From: Lachnoclostridium sp. UBA1308
GTDB taxonomy: Bacteria > Bacillota > Clostridia > Lachnospirales > Lachnospiraceae
Direction: 5' to 3'
Assembly: GCA_002307215.1 (NCBI GenBank)
Contig: DBTU01000019.1
Span: forward strand, 124,001-188,000
DNA: 64,000 bases
Shown here: piece after piece, positions 8,066 through 17,245 of the stretch
How positions within the stretch are numbered: position 1 is the stretch's first letter
Layout of the letters: each line of letters begins with the position of its first letter
Notes under the pieces: model-generated
Databases searched by the model: none
The model's input: the letters and a program-made list of their open reading frames with translations, nothing else
What the model was told of the DNA's origin: nothing
Translations under genes and position numbers: made by a program

Positions 8066-10204
8066 ATGTATGAAATGGACCATAATTTTATACCAGTGAA
8101 TACTAGGGTGGAAAATTTATTAGGATGCATGAATCTACAGGAAAAAGTAGCTCAAATGATACAGATACCATATTCAAAGGTTTCTAAAAAAGAAGCTCTT
8201 GATTGGGCCAAAAGGGGCGCCGGCTCATTTTTACATGTGCTTGGCGACAATGCCCGTGAGCTTCAGAAAGTAGCAATAGAATCAAGACTGGGGATTCCGA
8301 TTATCTTTGGTATCGATGCAATTCATGGGCATGGGCTCAATGAAAATGCCACAATCTTTCCTTCACAGCTTGCAGCTGCCTGCAGCTGGAATCGTGAGCT
8401 TGTTGAAGCAATGGCGCAGGCCACAGCTTGCGAGGTTGCTACCGATGGCTTACATTGGACCTTCTCTCCTGTACTATGTCTTGGCCGTGACACCCGCTGG
8501 GGACGTATCGATGAGACTTTTGGTGAGGACCAATATCTTGCAGGCGAATTAGGCGCCTCCATGATAAGGGGTTATCAAGGAGAAAGCCTTGACAGCGATG
8601 AAAGCATTCTTGCCTGTGCTAAGCATTACATAGGCTATGGTGAGGCCGTGGGTGGGCGTGATTCATGTGATACCGAAATAACCCTTCGTAAAATGCGTGA
8701 AGTCTTTCTGCCTCCTTTTGAAAAGGCTATCAAAGCAGGCTGTGCAACAATAATGTGCGCATATGGTTCAATTGATGGTACTCCGGTTACCGCTAACGAA
8801 AAAGTACTGCGTCACATATTAAGGGATGAGTTAGGCTTTGATGGCTTTATCGTTACAGACTGGGATAATGTAAACAATCTTGTCACATTACAGCATGTAG
8901 CAGCTGATATCCGTGATGCCTCACGGATGGCTGCAATCGCCGGAAACGATATGATAATGACAAGTTCTGAGTTCTATGCCGTTACGATAAAGCTTGTAGA
9001 AGATGGCCTGCTTGATGAAAAAGTAATAAACGAGGCTGTACGCAATATTTTAAGGATTAAATATCGTATGGGGTTATTCGAAAAACCGTATAAAAAGGGC
9101 AGACCCGGTTGCATTGGCTGCATGGAACATCTTGAATTGAATAAAAAACTTGCTCGTGAAAGTATCGTCTTGCTAAAAAATAATGACATCTTGCCACTCG
9201 AGAAAAATATAAGCAGTATCGCGGTAATCGGTCCTAATGCAGACAATATCCGCGCACAATACGGAGACTGGACTTATTTTACTCATCCTGACCCTAATCC
9301 CGAACAGATGCCAATAAAACCTTATTTAACTGTTCTTGAAGGTATGTATGAACTCGCGAAGGAAAATGGTATCTCTATAGAATACCAACACGGATGTGAG
9401 ATCATGCATGGGTCTGAGGTCGATTTTGAGGCGGCCGTGTCAGCTGCTCGAAAGTGTGATGTCATAGTATTAGTGCTGGGCGATATGATTGATCAAACCG
9501 GTGAAGCTAAAGATCGAGCAGATTTAGCATTATCAAGAGTGCAAGTAGAATTATTTGAGCGGTTGCGTAATCTGAATAAGCCACTGGTTACAGTTCTTGT
9601 AGCGTCAAAACCTTTATGTATAGACAGCATCGCGAAAGATACGGATGCACTAATTGTAGCCTTCAATGGCGGAATGTTCGGTGGCCTTGCTGTTGCTGAG
9701 ACCATCTTTGGTAAATTAAATCCCAGTGGTAGGTTACCCATATCCTTCCCACGCCACAGTGGTCAGCTTCCTGTTTATTACAACGGCCTTTCGGGATGGC
9801 ATGGAGGAAAATACATGGATTTACCCGCCGCACCATTATTCGTATTTGGTGAAGGGAAATCGTATACGAGCTTTGCATATTCTAATCTGCGATTCAAAGA
9901 AAAAAGCCTGTCAGTCACGGTTGATGTATCCAACACCGGCAAGGTAGATGGTCTCGAAACTGTACAAATCTATTTCAGAGATTGTGTAAGCTCGGTTATG
10001 ACTCCTTATAAGCAGCTGATTGCTTTCGAAAAGGTTAATCTCAAGGTGAAAGAAACAAGGAGAGTCAGCTTCACCTTTAACCGAAGCGATTTCTCGCTTG
10101 TAACACCGGGCGAAAACCGCGTCACCGAACCCGGAGAATTTATATTAATGGTGGGCTCCAGTTCTTATGATGATGATTTATTGCAAATTAAGTTTGTTTT
10201 ATAA
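8066..10204 (+). CDS. GH3 beta-glucosidase/beta-xylosidase (BglX-like)
   Basis: A 712-residue GH3 enzyme with the three usual domains: (beta/alpha)8 barrel (about 10-340), alpha/beta sandwich (about 360-590) and C-terminal fibronectin-III-like domain (about 620-712). The barrel shows SPVLCLGRDTRWGRIDETFG, KHYIGYGEAVGGRD and the nucleophile Asp in FIVTDWDNV (about 265). Family members remove beta-linked glucose or xylose from the non-reducing end. GGAGG lies 7 nt before the ATG. There is no signal peptide. Operon context with GH51 suggests clearing of xylo- or gluco-oligosaccharides after debranching. Confidence 0.94.
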   Translation: MYEMDHNFIPVNTRVENLLGCMNLQEKVAQMIQIPYSKVSKKEALDWAKRGAGSFLHVLGDNARELQKVAIESRLGIPIIFGIDAIHGHGLNENATIFPSQLAAACSWNRELVEAMAQATACEVATDGLHWTFSPVLCLGRDTRWGRIDETFGEDQYLAGELGASMIRGYQGESLDSDESILACAKHYIGYGEAVGGRDSCDTEITLRKMREVFLPPFEKAIKAGCATIMCAYGSIDGTPVTANEKVLRHILRDELGFDGFIVTDWDNVNNLVTLQHVAADIRDASRMAAIAGNDMIMTSSEFYAVTIKLVEDGLLDEKVINEAVRNILRIKYRMGLFEKPYKKGRPGCIGCMEHLELNKKLARESIVLLKNNDILPLEKNISSIAVIGPNADNIRAQYGDWTYFTHPDPNPEQMPIKPYLTVLEGMYELAKENGISIEYQHGCEIMHGSEVDFEAAVSAARKCDVIVLVLGDMIDQTGEAKDRADLALSRVQVELFERLRNLNKPLVTVLVASKPLCIDSIAKDTDALIVAFNGGMFGGLAVAETIFGKLNPSGRLPISFPRHSGQLPVYYNGLSGWHGGKYMDLPAAPLFVFGEGKSYTSFAYSNLRFKEKSLSVTVDVSNTGKVDGLETVQIYFRDCVSSVMTPYKQLIAFEKVNLKVKETRRVSFTFNRSDFSLVTPGENRVTEPGEFILMVGSSSYDDDLLQIKFVL

Positions 10205-10323
10205 ATCAACCTGGATGATAGGAGAAAATATCTTTTCATTCAATTGAGCAATCAAAACGATTCCTCATCTATCTGTTTTAGGTTAAATCCAAGCCTAATG
10301 CAATATTCATCACATTGAATTTC

Positions 10324-10464
10324 CTATACGATACTTGCAATAGTTTTTTCACTATTGCTTAAATCAGTATATTCTAAGCCAATCCGTATGATTGGTTTTA
10401 CTATGTCATGTGGAGGCACATATACAATTTCTCCGATTTCGCCTGTACTTAACTTTACTTTACT
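10324..10464 (-). pseudogene. Remnant of an HD-GYP-type protein C-terminus
   Basis: In the 349-bp gap after the GH3 gene, the minus strand encodes 46 residues (KLSTGEIGEIVYVPPHD, then KPIIRIGLEYTDLS) that match the beta-rich tail following the HD domain in HD-GYP c-di-GMP phosphodiesterases. It opens just after a TAA and has no start codon. The DNA at the break holds three tandem AAAGT units; removing one would join this frame to an upstream one. It lies directly downstream of cheX, in the same direction. The rest of the gap shows nothing further. Confidence 0.5.
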
Positions 10465-10553
10465 TTAAGCATCACCAGCTCTACAGCGAGAAATGGATAC
10501 AGGTTTCTTTATCATTCATACATACCCTTCATAAGGATCACTCTCTACCAATA

Positions 10554-11033
10554 TTACTTAGTTTTTTTCTTATCGATATAAGATATATCCAGTTCAATAA
10601 TCTCACCATCCTCAAATACAAGAGGAACACAAACGATAACTGCATTATCATTGGAGAAGCTCATATTATCACCGACTAAAATGGTCGGGGGTGTAATATC
10701 AATTTTTATATTGTTTTTATATAGAATCGTCGCAGTAGTCCCCATAATCATATTACTTAATTCACTGATTGCACTTTTCGCCATTTCATCTAATATCGGT
10801 ACGGGTGTACCTCCCATCATAATTGATGCAATTTTACAGGCAAATGAAATACCGATCGTAATAATGACATTCCCGCAAATTTCTCCGGTTAAACCGATTA
10901 ACACCACAATATTATTGCTTTTACAGGGTGCTTGCTTTACATACACCTTACCCAATGTAGATTGTAATTCTGTTGTTTGACTAATAACTTTCTTACTTGC
11001 TTCGATAAATGGATTAATATATTGAACATTCAT
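10554..11033 (-). CDS. cheX: CheX-like chemotaxis phosphatase/inhibitor
   Basis: A 159-residue single-domain protein of the CheC/CheX family, which dephosphorylates CheY-P. The signature region is clear: CGNVIITIG, then IASIMMGGTPV, then EMAKSAISELSNMIMGTTA, containing the E-x-x-N dephosphorylation motif (SELSN). Length agrees with CheX, which dimerises and has one such motif. GGAGA precedes the ATG. No other chemotaxis gene is nearby; an HD-GYP remnant follows, suggesting a former signalling pair. Confidence 0.88.
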   Translation of the reverse strand: MNVQYINPFIEASKKVISQTTELQSTLGKVYVKQAPCKSNNIVVLIGLTGEICGNVIITIGISFACKIASIMMGGTPVPILDEMAKSAISELSNMIMGTTATILYKNNIKIDITPPTILVGDNMSFSNDNAVIVCVPLVFEDGEIIELDISYIDKKKTK

Positions 11034-11097
11034 AAATGATTTCTCCTTCGATTTTTACTGTGATTTATGATACTCCCAGCATTTTTCATTGCTTCAT

Positions 11098-13149
11098 CTA
11101 ATAGTTACTATATACCCTCGTTTCATATGCCCTAATCTCGATTGTTCCGTTCTCAATAAGTCCGGTTTTTATATTCATCAAAGGCTGCACCAAGTTAATT
11201 TGTGCTGCTTTATGAGCATAATTCAATATAAACAAATAAGTCTTTCCGGCTTTCTTTCTAACACACAATTCACACTCCTGCGGTAATTTTATGATTTCCT
11301 CGTAGGGAGATAACATGTTGGTATAAGCCAAAAATGCCTTCGTATTTTCTCTTGTAAAGGTAGATCCATAATAAAGTACTCTTCCCTTTTCATAGGGATG
11401 TTCCACTAAGGCTGTCCTTCCATCATAAAAATCGCTCTGGTATGTTCCCAATACTTTTGTATTTTCTACATTGATTTCCAGAATATCATTAAAAATAGGT
11501 GCTTCGATCTTAGTCCCTAAGAAGTTTACGTAACTATCTTCATTCGATCCTACAAAGGTAAATTCGGAAACCGTCACACCGGCTAAATCCGCTGCCAACC
11601 CCGGCATCTTAGTCATTGGGCATTGACCCGTTTCATCCTTTTGCCCTGTTCTGCACCCCAAGATAAGGCATCCACCCTGTTCTACATAAGACTTTAAGAG
11701 CGTCATCTTCTTCTCTGACAGGATCAATGCATGTGGATAAAACAATACCGAATATTTCGTCAAATCTACCACTTCACTGTCATCTTGTAAGTAGACATAA
11801 TCCATCGGTGTATGAGTGAGCTGTGAAGCAACAAAGAGCTCCATATCACTGTTATTGAGCCTCTGATGCCAACAGTCCAACTGCGTATCAAAAATGTTGC
11901 TGTAGTCTTTTATAATACCAACATTCGCAATATATTCCGCTCCTGTTACCGGTTCTAATTTATCAACCCATTCGTGAATTTCTCTTACTTCTTCCAGCTT
12001 ACGGTTATCACAGTTATCATAATCCAGTATGCCATGCCAGTAGATCTCTGTACCCATGGTACAAGTTCTCCAACGAAAAAAGCTGATATAGTCAGCACCA
12101 TGAGCAATACTCTGCATCGTCCAGAGTGTCATCTGACCCGGCTTTGGTGCCGGTGCCTCCAGCCTGGTATTCCAGCCATTTGCTCCTGACTGTTGCTCCA
12201 TAATCCCAAAATGCGGGCAAATAGAACGTACTTCAGTTAGATACTTACTCCATTTGCGATCATTTAATGTGAAATTGTTTTTAGGATCCTCAACAAGACA
12301 ATAAGCAAAATTCGGATATGAATCATAAGTATAAACATCCAGACATTCCTTTTCCATACGATGATTGTCTATGTTATCAAACATACCGTTCGTAGTAATA
12401 AATACTCCCGGTGTTATGAATTTACGCAAAATATCACTTTGCATTTTACAAAAGCGAATCGCACTATCCGAAATAAATCTCGTGTAATCCAGCACTTCAT
12501 GCGGATTGGTGGAATCGCTGTCATTATATCTTGGAACATACACCTCTTCCCATGCCGTATACGTCTGATTCCAAAACACGGTTCCCCATGCCTTATTTAA
12601 GACATCTAAGGTCTGATACTTGTCCTGTAGAAACCTTCGAAAAGCAAGTGTATCACTTTCCGAATAAAATTCACTCACGCCGCAATTAAGCTCGTTGTCA
12701 ATCTGCCATCCTACAATACTTGGATGCTGGCCGTAATGTCCTCCGATATGTTCAACAATTCGTGAGCAAAGCTCCTGATATTTCAGTGAATTGTAGTTAT
12801 AATGCCTTCTGTTACCATGACGCATCACTACTTCACTTTTCGTACGATTTAGAACCTCCGGATACTTTTCCGTAAGCCATGCGGGAGGAGTTGCTGTAGG
12901 AGTACCGAATATTACCTTCATCCCCACCTCTTCCACTATTTTCATGAAGCCGTCAAAGAATTCAAACGTAAACTTCCCCTCGGTCGGCTCAAATTTACTC
13001 CAGGCAAATTCTGCGATTCGAATTGTCTTGATACCGGCCAAAAGCATGCGTTGCATATCATCTTTCCATAATTTTTCATCCCAATGTTCCGGATAATAGC
13101 AAACTCCGAGTGATAACTTATCCCATTGATAATTTTGTTTACTGTTCAT
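11098..13149 (-). CDS. GH42 beta-galactosidase
   Basis: A 683-residue GH42 enzyme of typical size: N-terminal barrel (about 1-390), a Rossmann-like trimerisation domain (about 400-600) and a small C-terminal beta domain. The acid/base Glu is in VGWQIDNELNCG (about 153) and the nucleophile in FGIMEQQSG (about 318). The opening LGVCYYPEHWDE is diagnostic. Reading continues to an ATG at 13173, but the ATG at 13149 has AGAGGAAG correctly placed and gives the usual N-terminus. No signal peptide; it would hydrolyse imported galacto-oligosaccharides, for example from pectic galactan. Divergent and downstream neighbours are cheX and the sugar ABC operon. Confidence 0.95.
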   Translation of the reverse strand: MNSKQNYQWDKLSLGVCYYPEHWDEKLWKDDMQRMLLAGIKTIRIAEFAWSKFEPTEGKFTFEFFDGFMKIVEEVGMKVIFGTPTATPPAWLTEKYPEVLNRTKSEVVMRHGNRRHYNYNSLKYQELCSRIVEHIGGHYGQHPSIVGWQIDNELNCGVSEFYSESDTLAFRRFLQDKYQTLDVLNKAWGTVFWNQTYTAWEEVYVPRYNDSDSTNPHEVLDYTRFISDSAIRFCKMQSDILRKFITPGVFITTNGMFDNIDNHRMEKECLDVYTYDSYPNFAYCLVEDPKNNFTLNDRKWSKYLTEVRSICPHFGIMEQQSGANGWNTRLEAPAPKPGQMTLWTMQSIAHGADYISFFRWRTCTMGTEIYWHGILDYDNCDNRKLEEVREIHEWVDKLEPVTGAEYIANVGIIKDYSNIFDTQLDCWHQRLNNSDMELFVASQLTHTPMDYVYLQDDSEVVDLTKYSVLFYPHALILSEKKMTLLKSYVEQGGCLILGCRTGQKDETGQCPMTKMPGLAADLAGVTVSEFTFVGSNEDSYVNFLGTKIEAPIFNDILEINVENTKVLGTYQSDFYDGRTALVEHPYEKGRVLYYGSTFTRENTKAFLAYTNMLSPYEEIIKLPQECELCVRKKAGKTYLFILNYAHKAAQINLVQPLMNIKTGLIENGTIEIRAYETRVYSNY

Positions 13150-13364
13150 TGTCACTTCCTCTTTCCAATTCATATATCTTCATATACGCTTCAAAATAAC
13201 CGCTCTATATAAATTTATTTGATTTGATTTTATTGTAGTAATATATGATTTTACCTAATACGTATAGTTTATCATATTTCTATTACTTCAACATCTATTT
13301 TTCTTGTTTTCTAAGATATCTTTCCTCATGCTATGAATTAGAGAAAATCCTCTTAAATAAAAAA

Positions 13365-13396
13365 GCTGTCACACTAATTGATCTTAGTGTGACAGC
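13365..13396 (-). terminator. Rho-independent terminator of the sugar ABC operon
   Basis: A perfect 13-bp stem (GCTGTCACACTAA with its complement) and 6-nt loop, followed on the minus strand by a T6 run, 33 nt after the lipoprotein stop codon. Confidence 0.88.
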
Positions 13397-13428
13397 ACTG
13401 CCTTCCGATTGTATAAGGGTATTAAAGT

Positions 13429-15021
13429 TTATTTAAGACCAAACTGCTCTTTTATATCTGCAACATTTTGTGTCATATATGTGTTTAGTTTATCAACTCC
13501 AATGGAAGCCGCATTGTCTTGCAAATCCTTATAATTTTTTTCAAACTCTGCATCCGACTCAGAGAAGATAACTTTTGCTTCCTGTGCTTCCAACATCTCT
13601 GTCAATTTCGTTTTAATCAACCCTTCGTCTGAAGTTGTACTGGGTACTGCAATTCCTATTTCGGAAGCAAACTTCATGATTTCCTTATATGACAAATATG
13701 GAGCTATTTCTTCTTGTGTCATTCCTGCATAATCCGGCATTACATCAGAAATAGAATCACACCCAAGATAAAACCATTGATTAAATACTTCATTCATCTT
13801 TGTTGTATCTTTTGCTGTCTCGATCCATTCGTCACTCCATGTCGGAACTCCATTTGCATCCAGTGTATAATCAGTTCCTTCTCTTCCCCACTTTGACAAA
13901 TGAATTCCCTCCTCACTGAAGAGGTAGGATATCAATCGAATCGCTGCTTCCGGATTAGAACAGTTCTTTGAAATAAAAGTACCGCACCATCCACTTCCGG
14001 TAGAATAAACTTCAGTACCCTCATCTGCTAACGGTTCCAGTACTGCCCACTCGGCGTCTGGATACACCAACTCGGTATTAGTCTGTAATTCATTGTGGTT
14101 GCTTGGTTTCAAGTACCACGAAAATGCAAAGGCTTGATTGTTTTCAGGTTTTACTGCTCCATCATTCTCGTTTGTATTTGCATAATCTTCAGCAGTTATA
14201 TAACCGTCCCGAGCTAGTGTATTTGCGTACTTCAGAAAGCTCTTATAAGCCGGTAAACTTGATTTATAAGCTACACTTCCGTCCTCAGTATACTGATAAT
14301 CAGCAGATATACCACACCATGCAGAAATGGTATCAAGCTTCCAATCTCCTCCTAATGCAAAAGCTGTATAGTCAGGATAAGCTTCCTTAATCTTTCCACA
14401 TACATCCAGAAAATCCTCCATGGTTTCCATTTTAGGACTCCCAATTGCTTCATACATATCTTTTCTGTAATAAATACAACCTTGTCCGGGTGCAACCGGG
14501 GCCTCTGCCCATTGTTCCTTCGTATTATACATGTTTAATAAACAGTAATAATTTCCATCCGAGGAAAGTGTCTTGGCAACATTCACCTGACCCTCGTTGA
14601 ACGTAGTATCCGGCATATATTTAGTTAAAAGCTCATCATAGGAATAACATAGATTTGAATTTGATAATCGATTTAATTCCATATTAGTAAATACCAAATC
14701 AGGTAACTCGTTCTGAGCAATCATTAATCCTAATTGATTGCTATCTGCCGCAACTGTTACATTCAGTTTAACACCGGTTGCCGCCTGAATAGCTTCCGGA
14801 ATAATACCTTCAAACTTATCCGTAGGCCACCAGGACTGATCAATAAAAATATCAAGTTCTACCGGCTCCACTGAAGTATTATCTTGAGAACTATCCTCAG
14901 AACCTGTTGTAGCCGTAATATCATTTGCCCCCTGTGTATTGTCCGATGAATTACTCTTACAGCCGGTCAACAACCCAACCCCCAACGATAAAACTAATAA
15001 TAATGAAAAAAATTTCTTCAT
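13429..15021 (-). CDS. Sugar ABC transporter substrate-binding lipoprotein (LplA-like)
   Basis: A 530-residue family 1 extracellular solute-binding protein, at the long end as is usual for LplA-type partners. It has a lipoprotein signal peptide with lipobox LLTGC (Cys 21), then a Ser/Asn/Thr-rich linker (about 22-52) and the binding domain. It would capture oligosaccharides at the cell surface for the two permeases encoded upstream. GGAGG lies 8 nt before the ATG. No ATPase gene is present in this operon, which is common for this subfamily because a shared MsmK-type ATPase serves several importers. A strong terminator follows. Confidence 0.93.
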   Translation of the reverse strand: MKKFFSLLLVLSLGVGLLTGCKSNSSDNTQGANDITATTGSEDSSQDNTSVEPVELDIFIDQSWWPTDKFEGIIPEAIQAATGVKLNVTVAADSNQLGLMIAQNELPDLVFTNMELNRLSNSNLCYSYDELLTKYMPDTTFNEGQVNVAKTLSSDGNYYCLLNMYNTKEQWAEAPVAPGQGCIYYRKDMYEAIGSPKMETMEDFLDVCGKIKEAYPDYTAFALGGDWKLDTISAWCGISADYQYTEDGSVAYKSSLPAYKSFLKYANTLARDGYITAEDYANTNENDGAVKPENNQAFAFSWYLKPSNHNELQTNTELVYPDAEWAVLEPLADEGTEVYSTGSGWCGTFISKNCSNPEAAIRLISYLFSEEGIHLSKWGREGTDYTLDANGVPTWSDEWIETAKDTTKMNEVFNQWFYLGCDSISDVMPDYAGMTQEEIAPYLSYKEIMKFASEIGIAVPSTTSDEGLIKTKLTEMLEAQEAKVIFSESDAEFEKNYKDLQDNAASIGVDKLNTYMTQNVADIKEQFGLK

Positions 15022-15043
15022 ATTCTCTACCTCCTCTTTTTAT

Positions 15044-15946
15044 TTATTCCTTTACAGAGCCAACCATAATTCCCTTTACAAAATACTTTTGTAAAAACGG
15101 ATAAACACATACAATCGGAAGTGTTGCAACAATCATGGCTGCGCTCTGAATTGATACCGTCGTAGTACTGGAAGATGCACCGTAATTGGCAGACGTTGAA
15201 CTTATCATTGTCTTGTTTACAACCTCCATCATTAAATAAGATAACGTTTTAAGATTTTTATCCTGAATAAAAAACGCAGAATCATACCAGTTATTCCAGT
15301 GACCTACTCCTATAAATAAAATCAACGTTGCTATAAATGGTTTGGATATTGGGAGAATAATCTTTAAAAAAACTTTTATCTCACTAGCTCCGTCCAATGT
15401 AGCTGATTCCCTTAGCGATGGTGATATATCTGCAAAAAATGACATTGCAATCATGATAAAAAATGTATTTAATGCACCTGGAATTATGTAAACAGCAAAA
15501 TTATTAATCAAATGTAATTGATTCAATAAAGTATAATACGGGATGATTCCCCCGGAAAAATACATGCTAATAACAATGATTAACATATAATATTTTTTAA
15601 ACAATAGATTAGGAAAAGATAAACCATAGGCGACCAATGTTGTAAAAAACACACCTATTGTTGTCCCAATTAAAGTTCTAGTAACCGTAATTCCAATCCC
15701 TTTTATCCACTTTATGTCAGAAAAAAACATGTGATAATTTTCTAAAGTAAACTTTCTGGGCCAGAAATAGATACCTCCGGCTGATGCATCCAATCCTTCA
15801 TTAAATGACACGACTAGAATATAGTAAAACGGATACAATGTTAAAATAAGGACTATAAAACTAAAAGAATAAACCAGTATATCTAATATCCAATCCCCTG
15901 CGCTACGCTTTTTGTGATATATATTAGTGAATAATTTGTTACTCAT
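15044..15946 (-). CDS. Carbohydrate ABC transporter permease (LplC/YtcP-like)
   Basis: A 300-residue MalG-type inner-membrane permease with six hydrophobic segments. The cytoplasmic EAA loop that docks with the ATPase reads ESATLDGASEIKVFLKIILP (about 205-225). The N-terminus includes FYYILVVSFNEG, typical of LplC/YtcP partners of LplA-type lipoproteins. GGAG lies 7 nt before the ATG. It sits between the lipoprotein gene (22 bp downstream) and the other permease, so the three are one operon. Confidence 0.93.
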   Translation of the reverse strand: MSNKLFTNIYHKKRSAGDWILDILVYSFSFIVLILTLYPFYYILVVSFNEGLDASAGGIYFWPRKFTLENYHMFFSDIKWIKGIGITVTRTLIGTTIGVFFTTLVAYGLSFPNLLFKKYYMLIIVISMYFSGGIIPYYTLLNQLHLINNFAVYIIPGALNTFFIMIAMSFFADISPSLRESATLDGASEIKVFLKIILPISKPFIATLILFIGVGHWNNWYDSAFFIQDKNLKTLSYLMMEVVNKTMISSTSANYGASSSTTTVSIQSAAMIVATLPIVCVYPFLQKYFVKGIMVGSVKE

Positions 15947-15986
15947 AATTGAACTCCTATCTAGTCGAAGAATGCCCTGTAAATTA

Positions 15987-16922
15987 CTATACTAATCCAA
16001 CCCCTGATAATTTCTTAGAAATAAAGTTACTTGATAATATCAAAATTAATGAAATTATTGATTGTATTAGTCCGACCGCTGTAGCATATGCATACCTTCC
16101 CTGCGATAATCCAACCTCGAATACATATGTCTGTATAATTGAAGATGCTTCCTTATTCATGGAATTTCCCAGCAAATAACTCTGTTCAAAATTGGAACCG
16201 CTTAATCCTCCACCAAAAAGATTGCCTAATGCCAGAATTAGTACAACAATGATTGTTGGCTTTATACTTGGCATAGTAATATACCATATTCTCCTAAGTC
16301 TTCCTGCACCATCAATTTGTGCCGATTCATATAAATCCTGATTAATTCCTGAGATAGCTGCCAAGAATATGATGGTCCACCAGCCTAATTCCTTCCACAA
16401 ATCCAAAGAAACCGCAAATCCCCAAAACAATTTTACACTGGTCATGAATTTTATTGGATCACTGATAAATCCCAACTTGCTTAATATTGTGTTTATCATA
16501 CCCCCGGTCGAAAAAAACTGAACGGCAATTCCGGAGATAATGATCCATGAAATAAAATGTGGCAAATAGCTTCCGGTCTGAACCAGCCGTTTAAATTTAT
16601 CATGTCGAATTTCATTCAAGACAATTGCAAACAGAATTGGCATCGGGAAGGTAAAAATCAATTTTAGGATACTGATCCCTATCGTATTCCTTATCAAGTT
16701 GCCAATATTATAATCAGAAAAAAATTCTTTAAAATACTTTAGTCCAACCCAATGGCTTGTAAAAATTCCTCCAACTCCCATAACAATATCATAATCCTTA
16801 AAGCCCATAATGATTCCTGCCATTGGAACAAAGTTGAAAATAATCAAATAAACAATTCCACTTAAAACAAACATCTGAATTGCAATCTGTCCGCGAAATA
16901 CGCTCCTCTTCTTATGCCTCAT
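15987..16922 (-). CDS. Carbohydrate ABC transporter permease (LplB-like)
   Basis: A 311-residue MalF/LplB-type permease with six transmembrane segments, starting at the ATG at 16922 (MRHKKRSVFRGQIAIQ, the usual family N-terminus). GGGAG is 12 nt upstream. The frame stays open to an ATG at 17039, but that would add 39 atypical residues and has no ribosome site. The EAA loop reads YESAQIDGAGRLRRIWYITM (about 215-235). First gene of the importer operon; the 5' side faces the YesM-like kinase gene, so both may be driven from the 16923-17245 gap. Confidence 0.92.
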   Translation of the reverse strand: MRHKKRSVFRGQIAIQMFVLSGIVYLIIFNFVPMAGIIMGFKDYDIVMGVGGIFTSHWVGLKYFKEFFSDYNIGNLIRNTIGISILKLIFTFPMPILFAIVLNEIRHDKFKRLVQTGSYLPHFISWIIISGIAVQFFSTGGMINTILSKLGFISDPIKFMTSVKLFWGFAVSLDLWKELGWWTIIFLAAISGINQDLYESAQIDGAGRLRRIWYITMPSIKPTIIVVLILALGNLFGGGLSGSNFEQSYLLGNSMNKEASSIIQTYVFEVGLSQGRYAYATAVGLIQSIISLILILSSNFISKKLSGVGLV

Positions 16923-17146
16923 CGTATTATAAATCTCCCTTTTCCTAACTATTATGTTCTTTTTCACAAGCTGTTTTTCTCTGATGTCAACATTATAATA
17001 GTTGAAAGAGGTTTGTGTAAACTGTCCATAATTAAGCATTTATGTCCAGAATTAATATATATAATTTCCAATAACAATAATTATATTTTTATCTAATCAT
17101 ATAATTTGCACTTTTTTATCATATAAGATTCAATTTTTTAGGCATA

Positions 17147-17175
17147 TTGCAGTAAACAGCACTATTATGTATAAT
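17147..17175 (+). promoter_or_regulatory. Sigma-A-type promoter for the sensor kinase gene
   Basis: TTGCAG at 17147-17152 and TATAAT at 17170-17175 with a 17-bp spacer, 70 nt before the kinase start. Confidence 0.6.
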
Positions 17176-17245
17176 GATATTAAATTTCAAATCTTAGTCT
17201 TATAAATATATCAAAAAATATAGTTTTGTTAGGAGATATCATAAA

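Noticed and set aside
10392..10679. 95-codon plus-strand open frame
   Set aside because: It runs antisense into cheX and over the HD-GYP remnant, which explains the region better.
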